A stretch of DNA of 64,000 nt from Xanthostigma xanthostigma (GCA_963575645.1 OY754468.1:25692465-25756464), one strand, 5' to 3'; shown: positions 11,940 to 23,154, numbered from the stretch's first letter. Translations and numbers: made by a program. The notes: generated from the letters alone by a model not told the origin.

Positions 11940-12333
11940 TTTATTCAACACACGTGAGTAATATGTAATTTCGGGGCCCTGCTAAACGTGGGAGAAATAA
12001 TATATTACTTCACTATAGTGTAATAATGAATTTTCTGGCGTGGGAGAAATCATATATTACTTCACTAGTGTAATAATGAATTTTCTGGACCAATAGAAAC
12101 TCAGTAGCAAGCCCAAGCGCTAAATAATGAAAAAAACTGCAAGTAGCTTCTGGACCAATAGGAACGTGGTAGGCGGTATTGTATACTTATATGAAAACAG
12201 CATCGCAATTCAGCGAAATCATGGCAATCTTGTGTATACACTGACGGTGGTACGTCAATCAATGAAGTGATTTATTATTTTTCCCTCTTTTATCAGGGCC
12301 CCGATTACATATTACTCCTGCTAGTTGAATAAA
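11940..12333. mobile_element. MITE-like element with about 39-bp terminal inverted repeats
   Basis: TTTATTCAAC, GAGTAATATGTAAT and CGGGGCCCTG occur in this order inward from both ends in inverted orientation. The interior has a 53-bp direct duplication (about 11985-12088, each copy holding ATATTACTTCACTA and AATGAATTTTCTGG) and two GGACCAATAG lines. Noncoding. Confidence 0.7.
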
Positions 12334-12431
12334 GTATTATGTGCGACTATTGATCGAAGGAGAATATTCCACTCGCGTGTGTTTTACGCTCATGGAATCT
12401 TCTCCTTCTCTCACTAGTCGCACAATATACT
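12333..12431. repeat. 99-nt inverted repeat forming a long hairpin
   Basis: The 5' arm AGTATTATGTGCGACTATTG continues as GATCGAAGGAGAATATTCCA. The 3' arm, reverse-complemented, reads nearly the same (about 45 bp, a few mismatches), leaving a loop of only about 10 nt. It directly follows the MITE at 11940-12333. It may be a tiny foldback element or a transcribed hairpin. Confidence 0.75.
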
Positions 12432-12536
12432 ATTATTTTATTGAAACGTTAAAGTAAAGTTTACGCAAAGAACATATTTAAATTAATATCCAACATAGTT
12501 TTTAAATAGGTATATGTATATTTAATTTAATTAATA

Positions 12537-12620
12537 CTAGCTACCCGGTACGGCTTCGCCCGTGTAGATTTAATTTTGTAATCTCAAATAAGTTCCTTAA
12601 TGGCGGTTTCTTACTTACCT
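12537..12620 (-). mobile_element. Helitron 3'-end fragment
   Basis: On the minus strand the end reads ACGGGCGAAGCCGTACCGG then GTAGCTAG, the hairpin plus CTAG of the Helitron 3' terminus. I could not find its 5' end downstream. Confidence 0.5.
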
Positions 12621-12810
12621 TGTCCGTTGAATCAAGCTTATATTTTACATACTTGCCTCGCTCATTCGAATTTATTATTAATTAGTCCTCAGATAATAAT
12701 TTAAGTAACGGAAAAATTTATTCGTTTGAATAAAATTTATTTTAATTTCCCCAAGCAAATTATCAGGTAGAAAAGTTAGTTAAAGAATATATACACTACA
12801 CTATACTCCT

Positions 12811-13191
12811 TGCTCTTTTTGTTGAATATTTTGAAGTTCATCCAAAATCTGACTGATGGCTTTTCACAAAATAATGTTTTATCCTAATCCAATTGCACAC
12901 AAAACTTCCACGAACTTTAATGTTGTACAACTATACATTTCTCAAAAGGTTAATAACAACACATAAATAAATTCACAAGAGCTAACTGTAGATATAATAC
13001 TCCACGTTTATATTATTATTTTATCAGGCGAATAAAAGTGTATACCCTGGAAGTAAGACAGAATAGATTTATACCTGCAGTAAACATAATTACGGTTGGT
13101 GAAATGAATTATGGCTATTTATTCGGTGGAATAGTTACCTGAAGAACAAATGAACCGAATAAGTAACTACTTACGTTCGGTGAATATGGTC
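12811..13191 (+). repeat. Interspersed repeat, copy 1
   Basis: Matches 22185-22561 over nearly the whole length: GTTTGTTGAATATTTTGA-like start, AGATATAATACTC, AAGTAAGACAGAAT, GATTTATACCTGCAGT, and an end near TTACGTTCGGTGAATATGG. The last part also appears inverted at 13826-13860, suggesting an inverted partner. No coding capacity. Confidence 0.7.
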
Positions 13192-13940
13192 ACAAGTCGG
13201 TTAAAACCAACAGTACGCTGGAAGTATGAGGCTTACACTAACATTGGACTTTGGTAACTTCAAACTGTGTTTTATGCTTGTTTTGTTATAGGACACTCTT
13301 TATATTAAAAAAGATCGTAATAATATAGAGTTATGTTAACGTATGCATATGACTGACTAGAGTAGCTATGGATACGAAGTTTTCAAACACACGATCTGAA
13401 AGATACGCGAAAACATCCACACTTTTTCCGGCACATTTGATGTTTTGTTTATATGTGGATGAATTTTCTCCTGTCGTCATGTATGCTTTGAAAATGAAAT
13501 TTTCTTGACTTGTGTTTTTCATGATGTCAATTTGTTTTCATCTTATATACGAGGGACGCTTTCTTTCTCGTCTGTTAAAATAAACAAACTTCACGTTATA
13601 TATAATGTGTACAATTGTATAGGATGTTAAATAGAAACAGTTTATTTTTTAATATTTAGGGTACCGTCCTCAGCTTGGGTGTTGCGATCGTACAACATAG
13701 TTATTCCCCTAGAAATAATTGTAAATTTTCATATATCTTAACTTTTGATTGTTTTTTCAAAAGGCATACTAAACATGCGTAAATAAAATTTTAATAATAC
13801 TTAAATTATAATTTCTTACACACTTATGGCCATATTCACCGAACGTAAGTAATTATTATAAATTTGCTGCAAGATTAGTAACTTCTATCTTTAATAGTGT
13901 TTGGGGAATATGGGCATTTCTTAAAGTCTGAAAAACATGT
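13192..13940. other. No gene recognised; inverted repeat end at 13826-13860
   Basis: Contains TGGCCATATTCACCGAACGT (13826 onwards), the inverted counterpart of the end of 12811-13191. The rest is unassigned AT-rich DNA. Confidence 0.45.
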
Positions 13941-14650
13941 AAAAAAATTGGTTGTCTGTAAAGTCGGTTTACGGACGATAGTTTTACGTGATAACGTATT
14001 CCGTAATACATAACCTAAACCTCCCAAAATTTGGTTTCAATCCGCTTATCCTTGGTGTCGGAATGATAAGAAATGTCAAAAGTGACGTTTGCAACTTACA
14101 AAGTATTATGTTCTAATAATAATTAGTTATTCCAATACTTAACTTATAGAAGGCGTTGCATTTCACAATATACTAATGTCAAAAAATTGAATTAAACATT
14201 AGAAATGCAGCCGTTTTCATGTTAAGACAAGACATACGTTTGCTTCTAATTTCCATGTACGGCAAACAAAGACAACCGACCGCGTCGCGCCATGCATTAG
14301 ACAACATTGCATTTATACAGCTATTTTTCTATATAAATTTGTATAAAATATTTTTCTATATAAATTTGTATAAAAAAACTGTTTAGGCAAATTCTGTTAT
14401 ACGAAATCTATGTAAAATGTTCTCCTCTTTCGTTTAAGACTGGTTTCAAACCGATCTGATTTAAATTGAGCGAGAAATTAGCAAAAAGCACGCACAGGGT
14501 TAGGCGGAACGTTACGCGTTATGCGTTATGCGTTACGCGTTACGAACGTTAGGAACGTTACGTTACACTTTTTCGTACATGCAGCCGGTGTTTTATCAAT
14601 TTATAATATTGGTGATTCATCAATTTATAAGACGTTATCACGTCAAAAAA
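13941..14650 (+). mobile_element. Modular repeat family, fullest copy
   Basis: Left module 13941-14003 and right module 14488-14650 are both present. The interior includes AACCTAAACCTCCCAAAATT, CGCTTATCCTTGGTGTCGGA and a 27-bp direct duplication (about 14330-14378), plus a second part absent from the 2374 copy. The interior up to about 14352 is shared almost word for word with 16503-16823. The right module has a stuttered GCGTTAYGCGTTACG run. No open frame; class unknown. Confidence 0.65.
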
Positions 14651-15375
14651 TTGGTCTAAATTAATTTCTTTGTCACCAAAACGCGTGTATATAAATGGCT
14701 TGTCGTGTGGCGTTCTAACCCTTGCTTTTAGAGTTTGTAGAGTTTAGATTAATAAAACACATTCCCAAAATGATATTTTTTAAAATCCATCGGTAATTTT
14801 GAAAGTGTCTTAAACAAATATGTATAGCGAATTACACAATTTTTATTTAAAAATAAATTTCAAATAATTTTAATGGACATTTTTCTTTGCGTTTACTTTT
14901 CACCTTGTATACTGTATATACAGTTTTGCGGTGTCCACAGAAAATGTTTTGTAAAAGAAAAAGGTGTAACGTGAAATAAACTAGGTACTTTTATAGATAA
15001 AAATCAAACAACAAGATAATGTATGTCACATTCAGAGGAAATGATAGAAGTTTGTAACAAAAATAAAACGTATGTATGTGTCCTTACACACGCCTGAAGT
15101 GATTACTTCTTGCTCAATTAAAAAAAATTCCAAATAATCCTTAGAATGTATTTTAATCTAATTAGGCATATATATGGCTGATAAATATTACAGACTGTTT
15201 AAAAATTGCAATCGTTATATAAATCCTACTATAGATGTTGTTGAGCGTCTATAATATACAATCAATCATAGTCTTACTTTTATAAATATTACTATTATGC
15301 TTTAAAACTGTACAACAAACTACCTGCATCAGTAAAACAGTATAGTCTACAAAAATTAAAAAATATATAAAACAA
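14651..15375. other. AT-rich stretch, nothing recognised
   Basis: No repeat boundary or coding signal seen. Confidence 0.5.
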
Positions 15376-15731
15376 CTAGCGGCCCGGTTCGGCTTCGCCT
15401 GAATTTGCGTATTGTTACCATTTGTTCGTTGATTTACGTTGCAAAATTGGTTTCTACGAAAAGCGCTTTTTTTACTATATAGCCTATGTTCATCCTGAAA
15501 AAAACATTTTAAACATTCTGAACCCAAAGGAATGGTGAGACCTCTGGTGAGAAATGCGCCGAACTGTCAAAAACCCCCCTTAAGACAGTTCGGCGCATTT
15601 CTCACCAGAGGTCTCACCATTCCTTTGGGTTCAGAATTGGTGGAAAATTTTTGAAATCGGATGTGTAGTTTCGGAGATTACCTCCTTCATCCAAATTTAC
15701 AAACTTTACGTCTTTATAATATTGGTATAGA
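15376..15731 (-). mobile_element. Non-autonomous Helitron carrying a hairpin insertion
   Basis: On the minus strand it starts TCTATACCAATATTATAAAG (15731) and ends GGCGAAGCCGAACCGGGCCG then CTAG (15376), flanked by A and T. Sisters lie at 39837-40523, 41900-42148 and 43818-44066; all share CGAAACTAC/CTCATCCGATTTC-like and GTGGAGACCAATTTTGC-like lines. Relative to them this copy has an extra palindromic block at 15515-15637. Confidence 0.75.
15515..15637. repeat. Perfect inverted repeat inserted in a Helitron
   Basis: Two arms of about 54 bp, starting ATTCTGAACCCAAAGGAATG and ending AACTGTC next to a loop of about 15 nt with a CCCCCC run, are exact reverse complements as far as I can read. 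Sister Helitrons go directly from CATTCT to an ATTGGTG-like line, so the block is an insertion or a local inverted duplication, and a recent one given the perfect pairing. Confidence 0.85.
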
Positions 15732-15764
15732 TAATCACTCGATAAATTAAATGAACTATAGCAG

Positions 15765-16012
15765 ACCCGTCAGATGACGCTACTTAGTACTAAAACAGTT
15801 TTGTTTGTTTACTTCTGAACTAATATTAGTTCAGAAGCAAACAGACGGGTTTTTTGAGAAAATACTGTAATTTTGTACAAAATATTTAATAAAAACTATC
15901 ATATAGCATTAGTTGCACCAAGCAAGATACATTTACAAAATTTCATTAAAATCTGTTCAATGGTTTCGGAGATTAGCGCGGCGAAAATTGTGACCCGGGA
16001 ATTCTATATAGT
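15765..16012 (-). mobile_element. Truncated Helitron-like fragment with internal hairpin
   Basis: The part 15888-16012 carries the 'CTCCGAAACCATTGAACAGA' line common to insect Helitrons of the next entry and stops directly against its CTAG. At 15808-15843 GTTTACTTCTGAACTAAT meets its reverse complement with a single mismatch, giving an 18-bp hairpin with no loop. Confidence 0.45.
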
Positions 16013-16013
16013 A

Positions 16014-16357
16014 CTAGCGGCCCTGTACGTGCTTCGCTACGTATAAAGTGAAATAATAAAACAATTTAATTGGAACATCTATCTATCTATTTTATTTATT
16101 TTAAAATATACATGGACGTATATGTGTGTATGTCGAGCACTCCGGCTGCGCCGTCGTGCCCGGTGCAAAAGAACGAATGGGGAAGGAAGAAAAAAAATTT
16201 AGGGGTGGACTACCCCTAACATTTAGGGGGATGAAAAATAGATGTTGGTCGATTCTCATAGATACCGGATAAGCACAAAAAATTTCATCAAAATCGGTCA
16301 AGCCGTTTCGGAGGAGTATGGCAACGAAAACTGTGACACGAGAATTTTATATATTAG
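16014..16357 (-). mobile_element. Non-autonomous Helitron, second family
   Basis: CTAG at 16014-16017 follows, on the minus strand, ACGTAGCGAAGCACGTACAG, and the other end is near TCTAATATATAAAATTC. The centre shares TTCGTTCTTTTGCACCGGG wording with the 64-410 family. Noncoding; an open frame at 16101-16301 is accidental. Confidence 0.65.
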
Positions 16358-16959
16358 ATAATATATAGATTGCTAACGAATAATTGCTTCTATTTTGTGG
16401 AAGAGTATTTAATTCATACATTTTAATTTGTGTGTGTAGACGTGCAACTATTGTAGGTACAACGTTAGTGACAAATGTCGAAAGACCTCTATACTTTTAA
16501 TTAAAAAAAATTGGTTGTCTGTAAAGTCGGTTTACGGACGATAGTTTTACGTGATAACGTATTCCGTAATACATAACCTAAACCTCCCAAAATTTGGTTT
16601 CAATCCGCTTATCCTTGGTGTCGGAATGATAAGAAATGTCAAAAGTGACGTTTGCAACTTACAAAGTATTATGTTTTAATAATAATTAGTTATTCCAATA
16701 CTTAACTTAGAAGGCGTTGCATTTCACAGAATACTAATGTCAAAAAATTGAATTAAACATTAGAAATTCAGCCGTTTTCATGTTGCATTTATACAGCTAT
16801 TTTTCTATATAAATTTGTATAAAAAAATTTGAAAAGTAGTTTGACCCTGCAGGCCATCCCTGTAACTTCCCGCTATTTTCGAGTTCAAAACGCTCAAAAA
16901 TATGTCAAATATAGCAAGAAGTTTATTTTTTAGCTCTTCGAGCTCAAAAAAAAAACACT

Positions 16960-17510
16960 TTGTTACGAAATTTTCGTTCACGATATCTCATGAACAAATG
17001 AAGCGATTTTGATGCGATTTGCGGCAGTCGACGCAATTTTTTAACCTTAAAAAGTAATTTTATACAGAAAAATCGATCTCATAGGAATTTTACGAGAAAT
17101 TTAAAAAAAAACACTTTTTAAAAATTTTTCGTTCACGATATCTCGTGAACAAATGAGCCGATTTTGATGCGGTTTGCTGCAATCGACGCAGTTTTTTTAA
17201 CCTAAGAAAGTAAATTATTACAAAAAAATCGATTTGATAAGAATTTTACGAGTAATTTTAAAAAATTACTTTTTTCCTAATTTTTCGTTCACGTTATCTC
17301 ATGAACAAATGAACCAATTTTGATATGGTTTGCGGCGATCGACGCAGTTTTTTTAGCTTAAGAAAGTAATTTATTACAAAAAAATCAATCTGATAACAAT
17401 TTTAAGAGTCATTTTAAAAAAACACTTTTTTACGATTTTTTCGTTCACGGTTTCTCGTGAACAAATGAACCGATTTTGATGCGGTTTGCGGAAATCGACG
17501 CAGTTTGTTA
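16960..17510 (+). repeat. Four tandem copies of a 155/156-bp unit
   Basis: TTCGTTCACG begins at about 16973, 17128, 17284 and 17440. Each is followed by TCTCRTGAACAAATGARCC, ATTTTGATGCGGTTTGC and ATCGACGCAGTTTTTT. Units diverge moderately. Confidence 0.85.
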
Positions 17511-17733
17511 AGGAGAAGAGCTGATTAGTTTTTGGAATTAATCGGTTTAGTAGTTTAGAAAATTTTTTACAAAAACAAATTTTTAAAAATTTTTGAAACT
17601 TGTTTTTTTAAGATTTCTCAAAATTTTTTGGGCCGAATCGTTTCAAATTTTCAGGAAGTCTAAGTTAACCAAGATCACGTCAGATGCCGCAAACCACGTT
17701 TCAGTCGGACACTCCGTTCAAAAGATATAAAAG

Positions 17734-17736
17734 GTT

Positions 17737-17776
<40 letters not shown>

Positions 17777-17788
17777 TCCATACATACA
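17734..17788 (+). repeat. (CATA)n/(CA)n microsatellite
   Basis: TACATACATA followed by an uninterrupted run of CA dinucleotides and then CATCCATACATACA. Confidence 0.9.
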
Positions 17789-18836
17789 GCCCTACGGACA
17801 TCATCGCCAAAATAGTTTCAATAGCTTCCTAGGACCCCAAAACGTCGAGATCTGGCGAAAACTCGATTTTCGAAAATCGGGGTGAAACCAATAACTTCCC
17901 GATTTTTGAAAAAAAAAAAATTTTTTTTTTTTTTTTTTTAAAGCGGGAAGTTAAAAATATATGGTCATACAGTAAGTAGATGAAACTTTGAAGCAGTAAT
18001 GGGGGTAAAGAGTAGAATTACTACACCTTGAAACCGAACAGGAAACCGACAATAAGCTTACAGATTATGGTAGGCTGAAATAGAAATATCAAAAGAAACA
18101 ACTCACAAGTAACACAATTAACAGTCGATAAATAAACATTTAATTATTCAGTTCCGAAAGTGCAGTAAAAATTATACAATTGAAAAAAATTAAATCAGAA
18201 TAACATAAGTAAACAGTCGCATATAAAGGCATTTACTGAAAATGCCTGCTATCGACTATATGTAGTACAGCAGCGTAATTTGGGTTGCCTGCATATATTT
18301 TTTCACAAAATTAATAGATTTGTATAATAATTCGAATTTATGATATTGCATCTTTCGCTTCAAATTTAGGTTAATTTTATTTATTTAAATCACTTACCAT
18401 ATAATATAATTGTTTTTTTTAACTTTCTTTCGTATTTAGTTTAAGTCTCAAAGATTAGCTGTCATAATATTTATAAAACAATTGCTTCACTGTTTATAAT
18501 ATAAAATTCCAAAACCTACAATATTTAAGTATTTTCATACGTCAAAAAATTGATTTTTATAATGATAAAATTTGTAAGAAAACGATTTTTTCGAGAGATG
18601 AGACCTAGCTAAAACGATTTTTTGCCCCCCATAATCCCTTTTCAGTAAATTTCATCCAAATCGTTAGGGCCGTTTTCGAGAAAAGCACGCACAGGGTCAG
18701 GCGGAACGTTACGCGTTACGCGTTACGAACGTTAGGAACGTTACGTTACACTTTTTCGTGCATGCAGCCGGTGTTTTATCAATTTATAATATTGGTGATT
18801 CATCAATTTATAAGACGTTATCACGTCAAAAAAAAA

Positions 18837-20449
18837 TGTATTAAATGTTGTAAATAAATATATCTATCTAACATTATAACTGAATCAAACAGGTACATTT
18901 ATAATATTATATAATAGTTATGTAATAGTGCCATTGAAAAGAAAGAAATTATACATAATTATAAAAATAACTAACGCCGAGTAGTACGAGTTTTAACAGT
19001 TTGTACGTTAATAGGGTACGTAAAATATATTAAATGTAGTTTTACATGAATAAGTATTTTTTTTGTCTAATAAACTGTAATTCTAAAATAAACTTAGTGT
19101 AGATTGTGACCATAGTGACATTAAGTTATTCTGTTTGTTTTGAATCTGACTACATTGCAGTGTTTACATATATTATTTGTTTGATAGTATCTATGTTTAC
19201 AATTATGTGTGACTATGTTGACTTCACATCAGGATCGCACAGTGTTTACATTTCGTGCTCAACACACACTGACAGGTGATAATATGGAGTATATATGCAC
19301 TGATTGAAACGACCGCCAGAAGTTAGCGTCGTATGTTGGGATTTGATTATCTGGTGATGGTAGTGTTAATTTTCAATGAGCGAACGATATGCAAAATACT
19401 CCGTTTTTAAAATTTGCTCCCATTCGCCGTCAAAGTTTAAAAATCGAACCGATGTCAGGCACAACCAGACCTCGGAAAGAATCGGACAAAGTTTTACCAA
19501 ATCGGTTGAGGCGTTCGACTTGTACATCTGATACAAAGGAGTAATATAAACTAATTTTATTTATTGAATATAAACTAAGCTTAATTTTAATCTCAGTTCA
19601 CTTAAGGTAGTTCACTCACGACAGTCGTAGACAGTATAATAGCGTAATAGTAAATACAAACAGCTAGAGATTCCTGTGCATTTTTGTAAGAGACTGTACC
19701 GAACACTTCTAAGCTTTAATATACAGGTAGGTACACTCCTATACAATTACAATTGCAAATACAACAAAAATATTTTTTATATTAAAGATCTATTTTTTTA
19801 ACAGATCGGTAAAAAAATCAGTTTTCTTCAAAAAATTTATAATTTCTTCGAGATCTTCTGGAATACTCATTTAAATTATATGTGGTATACCTCCAGAATG
19901 TTAATTATCCACAGCTTGATAGTTAATTGCACATACCGCTAAACTAGCGGTATGTGCTTTATTATCGCTTTGTGCGTCAGAGCTGACTTTCGTTCATATA
20001 AGAAGTTATATCTAAGTTAATTTCACACGAAATCCATTCAAATTGAAGCTTTTTGAAAAGAGGAGATTCTAATCTATAAAACAGAACCATTTTTAAATCA
20101 ATTCGAGTTCATAAATACTATTAAAATTGTAATTGAAAATTACAAACAGCAGTTGTCGGTTGGTCTGTACGTATGTACGTACGTACGTACGTCACGACTC
20201 TACAGATCGCAATTTTGGTTGGATTGCCTTAGGTTATATTTTATTCACTTTGTTTACTATCAGACCAGAACCCTATTTAAATTCACTAAAATGTGTTTAG
20301 TAGTTTAATTTTTATAAACAGTTTTATTTTATTATTTTTGACAGCTAATAGTTTAAAAAAACAATATAATAATTGCTGTGTAAATATAGTGTAATCCATA
20401 AAACAAGTGCTACACTTCTATACCGTGATAACACCACTACACGTAGTAG
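18837..20449. other. No gene recognised; two small sequence features
   Basis: Mostly AT-rich. 19929-19957 is a perfect 13-bp hairpin (GCACATACCGCTA, loop AAC). 20166-20193 is a (GTAC/GTAT) microsatellite. No coding signal. Confidence 0.5.
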
Positions 20450-20522
20450 GCCGCCGTAGCGTAATGGTTATGCCGTTGGATCCCCAAGGGCAAGGTCCTG
20501 GGTTCGATTCCTTACGAGATCA
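20450..20522 (+). tRNA. tRNA-like sequence (pseudogene or SINE head)
   Basis: TAGCGTAATGG fits an A box and GGTTCGATTCC a B box, separated by a tRNA-like distance, and a T run follows at once (Pol III-type terminator). The acceptor and T stems pair poorly and the anticodon arm is not standard: TTGG ATCC CCAA pairs around a four-base loop. It is therefore more likely a decayed tRNA or a tRNA-derived SINE head than a working tRNA; I do not assign an amino acid. Confidence 0.45.
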
Positions 20523-21394
20523 TTAATTTTTTTCTTTTTTTTTCTTTTTATTTTGTTTTATTTTATTCCACTTGATATTAATTATATATTATATTATGTA
20601 TAATTCTTAATTTTTTTTTATTTTTGCAAACTTAAAAAAATATTTTTTCAATTTTTAATTATTTATTTCTTTAAATTTTTAAATCTTTTTCAATTTATTA
20701 AAAATATTTTTTAATTGTTATTTTTTTATCATACAGTGGAAACTTGCGGGATATGCACTTTTGGTTTTGCCAACTATATTTCGTTTTACAGTCAGTGAAA
20801 AAAATTCATTTTTTAAATTAAGGCACTTTTATTAACCTCATACTTCAATTTTATTAGAAAACCGGCTTTAAATATCACAATATTTTTTATGTGATTTTGC
20901 ACAACTCTTTTGCAGTGTACTACATCGATTCTAAAACTGATTGCTATAGAATGTTAAGCATTTGTGGACACAGTGTTATATATTTAGGTATCACTATCAG
21001 ATGAGAGTAGTACAGTGAATTCAATTTAAGTAGAGTCTATAGTTATATACAGAGCACAATTGGTCATAAGACAAAAGGAAATATGTCCGATTTTTGGTAA
21101 AAATTCATCTAATAATTCAGCTCTTAATTTTTTAATATTGCAAATCCTTCGAAACGATTTCAATACCTATGATTGCATAGCAATGTGCTACAAGTCCTAT
21201 TGATTATTGTGCAAGCGAGACCAAAAATCAGTTAAAGCTATAGGTTTCAGTCAGATTAGAAAAGAATGTTCGTAAGTAGCCACCGCTGTCTATCTCCTTC
21301 TACTTATCGACACAGTTTCTGCTTTATCGTGAAATCCGTTCTTTATAAGTTGACGTCTTTGGATCAAATAAATTTTGCGAACACCCGCTCAAGC
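20523..21394. other. AT-rich stretch, nothing recognised
   Basis: Starts with long T-rich tracts (20525-20720), then ordinary AT-rich DNA. Confidence 0.5.
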
Positions 21395-21477
21395 ATAAAG
21401 ATTTTGATCAATAGCGATAGGAAGTCCCCCTACATCGAGTTCAGGAACTTCCTATCGTTGTTGAACAAAATCTTTAT
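21395..21477 (+). ncRNA. Candidate pre-miRNA-like hairpin
   Basis: Two 31-nt arms (5' arm ATAAAGATTTTGATCAATAG plus CGATAGGAAGT; 3' arm from ACTTCCTATCG to ATCTTTAT) pair at 30 of 31 positions when read as plus-strand RNA. Two pairs are G.U wobbles and one position is A-A; the loop is 21 nt. On the minus strand the wobbles become A-C mismatches. Size and shape fit a pre-miRNA, but an aged foldback MITE would look similar. No known miRNA seed is claimed. Confidence 0.35.
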
Positions 21478-22184
21478 ATTTACATGTTTTTCCTTTTTAG
21501 TCCATATTGCTAAGAAAGAGTGTTTTTTTTTTGAGTTGATTTAAACTCTAATTTTATTTTTGAAGTAGGTTCCAAATATCCAAAATTCGAACATAAGCAA
21601 TTTTGCCTTGTGATCACAAATGTACAACACGGGAGAGGATAGTTTCCTTCTGTTCAGTCACAGTTAATAGAATGTGACGCAGTCGACACTGTAATGTTAA
21701 CTCACAGTAACAGTCGACAAGAACAAATCACATTCTAACCAAATATGGAGTGTACATTGCACTAGATAAATAAATAGGTTTCGAAGTAAATCGATTGCAT
21801 AATGCATGTGTGTAGTGGGTCACATGTAACCGTGTGTTTTCATTGTCTCTTCTATCCCAACAAATACACGTATTTGCTGGTTGAGTTATAGAAGTCATGA
21901 CTCAATCTCCTAAAACCGAAGAAATGTTAGCTGAACGTGCTGCCGGATCTTTCAGGCTCGCTGACGGCATGTTGGGTCCGCATAAACAGTGTTTACGTGT
22001 CAGCTCACTGTTTGTTACGCAATTTTGCGATTAAGTCGCTTGAAGATTGTTAGATATAGCTATCACATGCGTGTGGACGGATACTCTTCGCGAAAATGCA
22101 TAACTGCAAGTTGCAGCTGATGTTTATACATCCGCTACTAAAACTGTTGTGGTAAGAAGTAACTATTCTGTATTTTTTATCTTG
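21478..22184. other. No gene recognised
   Basis: AT-rich to mixed. An imperfect inverted pair GAATGTGA...TCACATTC brackets 21670-21738, both sides with a CAGTCGAC box. No coding motif. Confidence 0.45.
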
Positions 22185-22561
22185 ATCTGTTTGTTGAATA
22201 TTTTGACGTTCACCCATAAATCCGACCGATGGTGGCAGTGTAAACGTCAAAAAAAAATTTTTATAAAATAATAATTTTTTATCCTAACAACAACACAAAT
22301 AAATTCACAAAATCGATTTTAGATATAATACTCTGCGTTTATAAAAGGTAGGTATTATGATCTATGTGGAAGCCATTATTATATTATCACGAGAATAAAT
22401 ATTTATACCCCCGAAATAAGACAGAATCGATTTATACCTGCAGTGCACATAATTATGTTTGCTGAATTGAATTATTGCTATTTATTTGGCGGAATAGCTA
22501 CCTGAAAAAGAAATGAACCGAATAAATAACTATTATACTTACGTTCAATGAATATGGCCAC
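22185..22561 (+). repeat. Interspersed repeat, copy 2
   Basis: Homologue of 12811-13191 with the same order of landmarks and an end near AATGAATATGGCCACTAG. Differences are indels in the first half. Confidence 0.7.
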
Positions 22562-22614
22562 TAGTGGATGATGCTTTGTTTTTTTATAGTTTGATATTTA
22601 TTTTATTATAAATT

Positions 22615-22790
22615 AAAATAAGACACCTTGGTATTATGTTTCGGCAAAAATTTTACTAGACATTTTTAAGGTCCTGAAGAAGACAATAATTTTTGCCGAA
22701 ACGTTGACATTAAATGAAGTTCTAATGAATAAAAATTGTTTTTATATTTAACCTTGTATCCCGTTAATTTCATCATTTATTTTATTTGAG
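22615..22790 (+). mobile_element. Deleted copy of the 52545-52867 palindromic element
   Basis: Shares AAAATAAGACACCTTG, GGTCCTGAAGAAGACAA, TGCCGAAACGTTGAC and CCTTGTATCCCGTTAATTTC with the element at 52545-52867. Here the left half is mostly gone; the remaining left piece, TTTCGGCAAAAATT, pairs directly with AATTTTTGCCGAAA. It keeps one hairpin with the CGAAACGTTG tail at about 22671-22708. Confidence 0.6.
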
Positions 22791-23154
22791 AAACAAAATT
22801 CGAAAAAATATGTGCATCAGCTACGTGACTATTAACCCTACAACCAAATACGTAAACAAATAAACAAATACGTGGAGTTAAATAAAGGCTTTTAATAAAA
22901 TCAAAATCAACAATAGCAGAAATATTTTTTGAAACACCAGTTGATTATCAGATTTCGACACGACCAATTACGCCTAAATGTGTTTGTTTATGAATTTCTA
23001 CATTTGCCGTGTTTATTTCACTGATAATGACAAGTCCGCTCGCGGTCCCCCTCTGTGGGGGCGTCGATTTGACTGAGTGCGACGTCGCCCTACCTCTATG
23101 CGTTAATCCTCGTCCACAATAAAAGACAATGTGCCTAATTATTACATCACCCTT
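22791..23154. other. No gene recognised
   Basis: Contains a GC-richer patch at 23035-23110 with hairpin CCCCCTCTGTGGGGG; otherwise AT-rich. Confidence 0.45.

Larger units (their letters stand above)
16863..17953. mobile_element. Element with TAACTTCCCGCT inverted ends and internal tandem repeats
   Basis: TAACTTCCCGCT at 16863-16874 is exactly inverted at 17942-17953 (AGCGGGAAGTTA). Inside lie four tandem units (16960-17510), a (CA)n tract and the line CGAAAACTCGATTTTCGAAA. I see no clear target duplication and no coding capacity. Wording of this kind is common in moth genomes, but I cannot name the superfamily. Confidence 0.65.
16503..18836 (+). mobile_element. Modular repeat family copy split by a later insertion
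   Basis: The left module at 16503-16566 and the interior to 16823 match 13941-14352. The right module is at 18684-18836. The 1.1-kb element at 16863-17953 lies between, with unassigned sequence on both sides. I infer one element enlarged by insertion; two independent fragments cannot be excluded. Confidence 0.5.

Noticed and set aside
20450..20522. Functional tRNA gene
   Set aside because: A and B boxes are good, but the acceptor, anticodon and T stems do not pair properly.
22671..22708. Complete hammerhead ribozyme
   Set aside because: CTGAAGA and GAAAC are present, but an extra base separates the core from the stem, no third helix is visible and the other loci do not keep CTGANGA; I keep only the structural resemblance.
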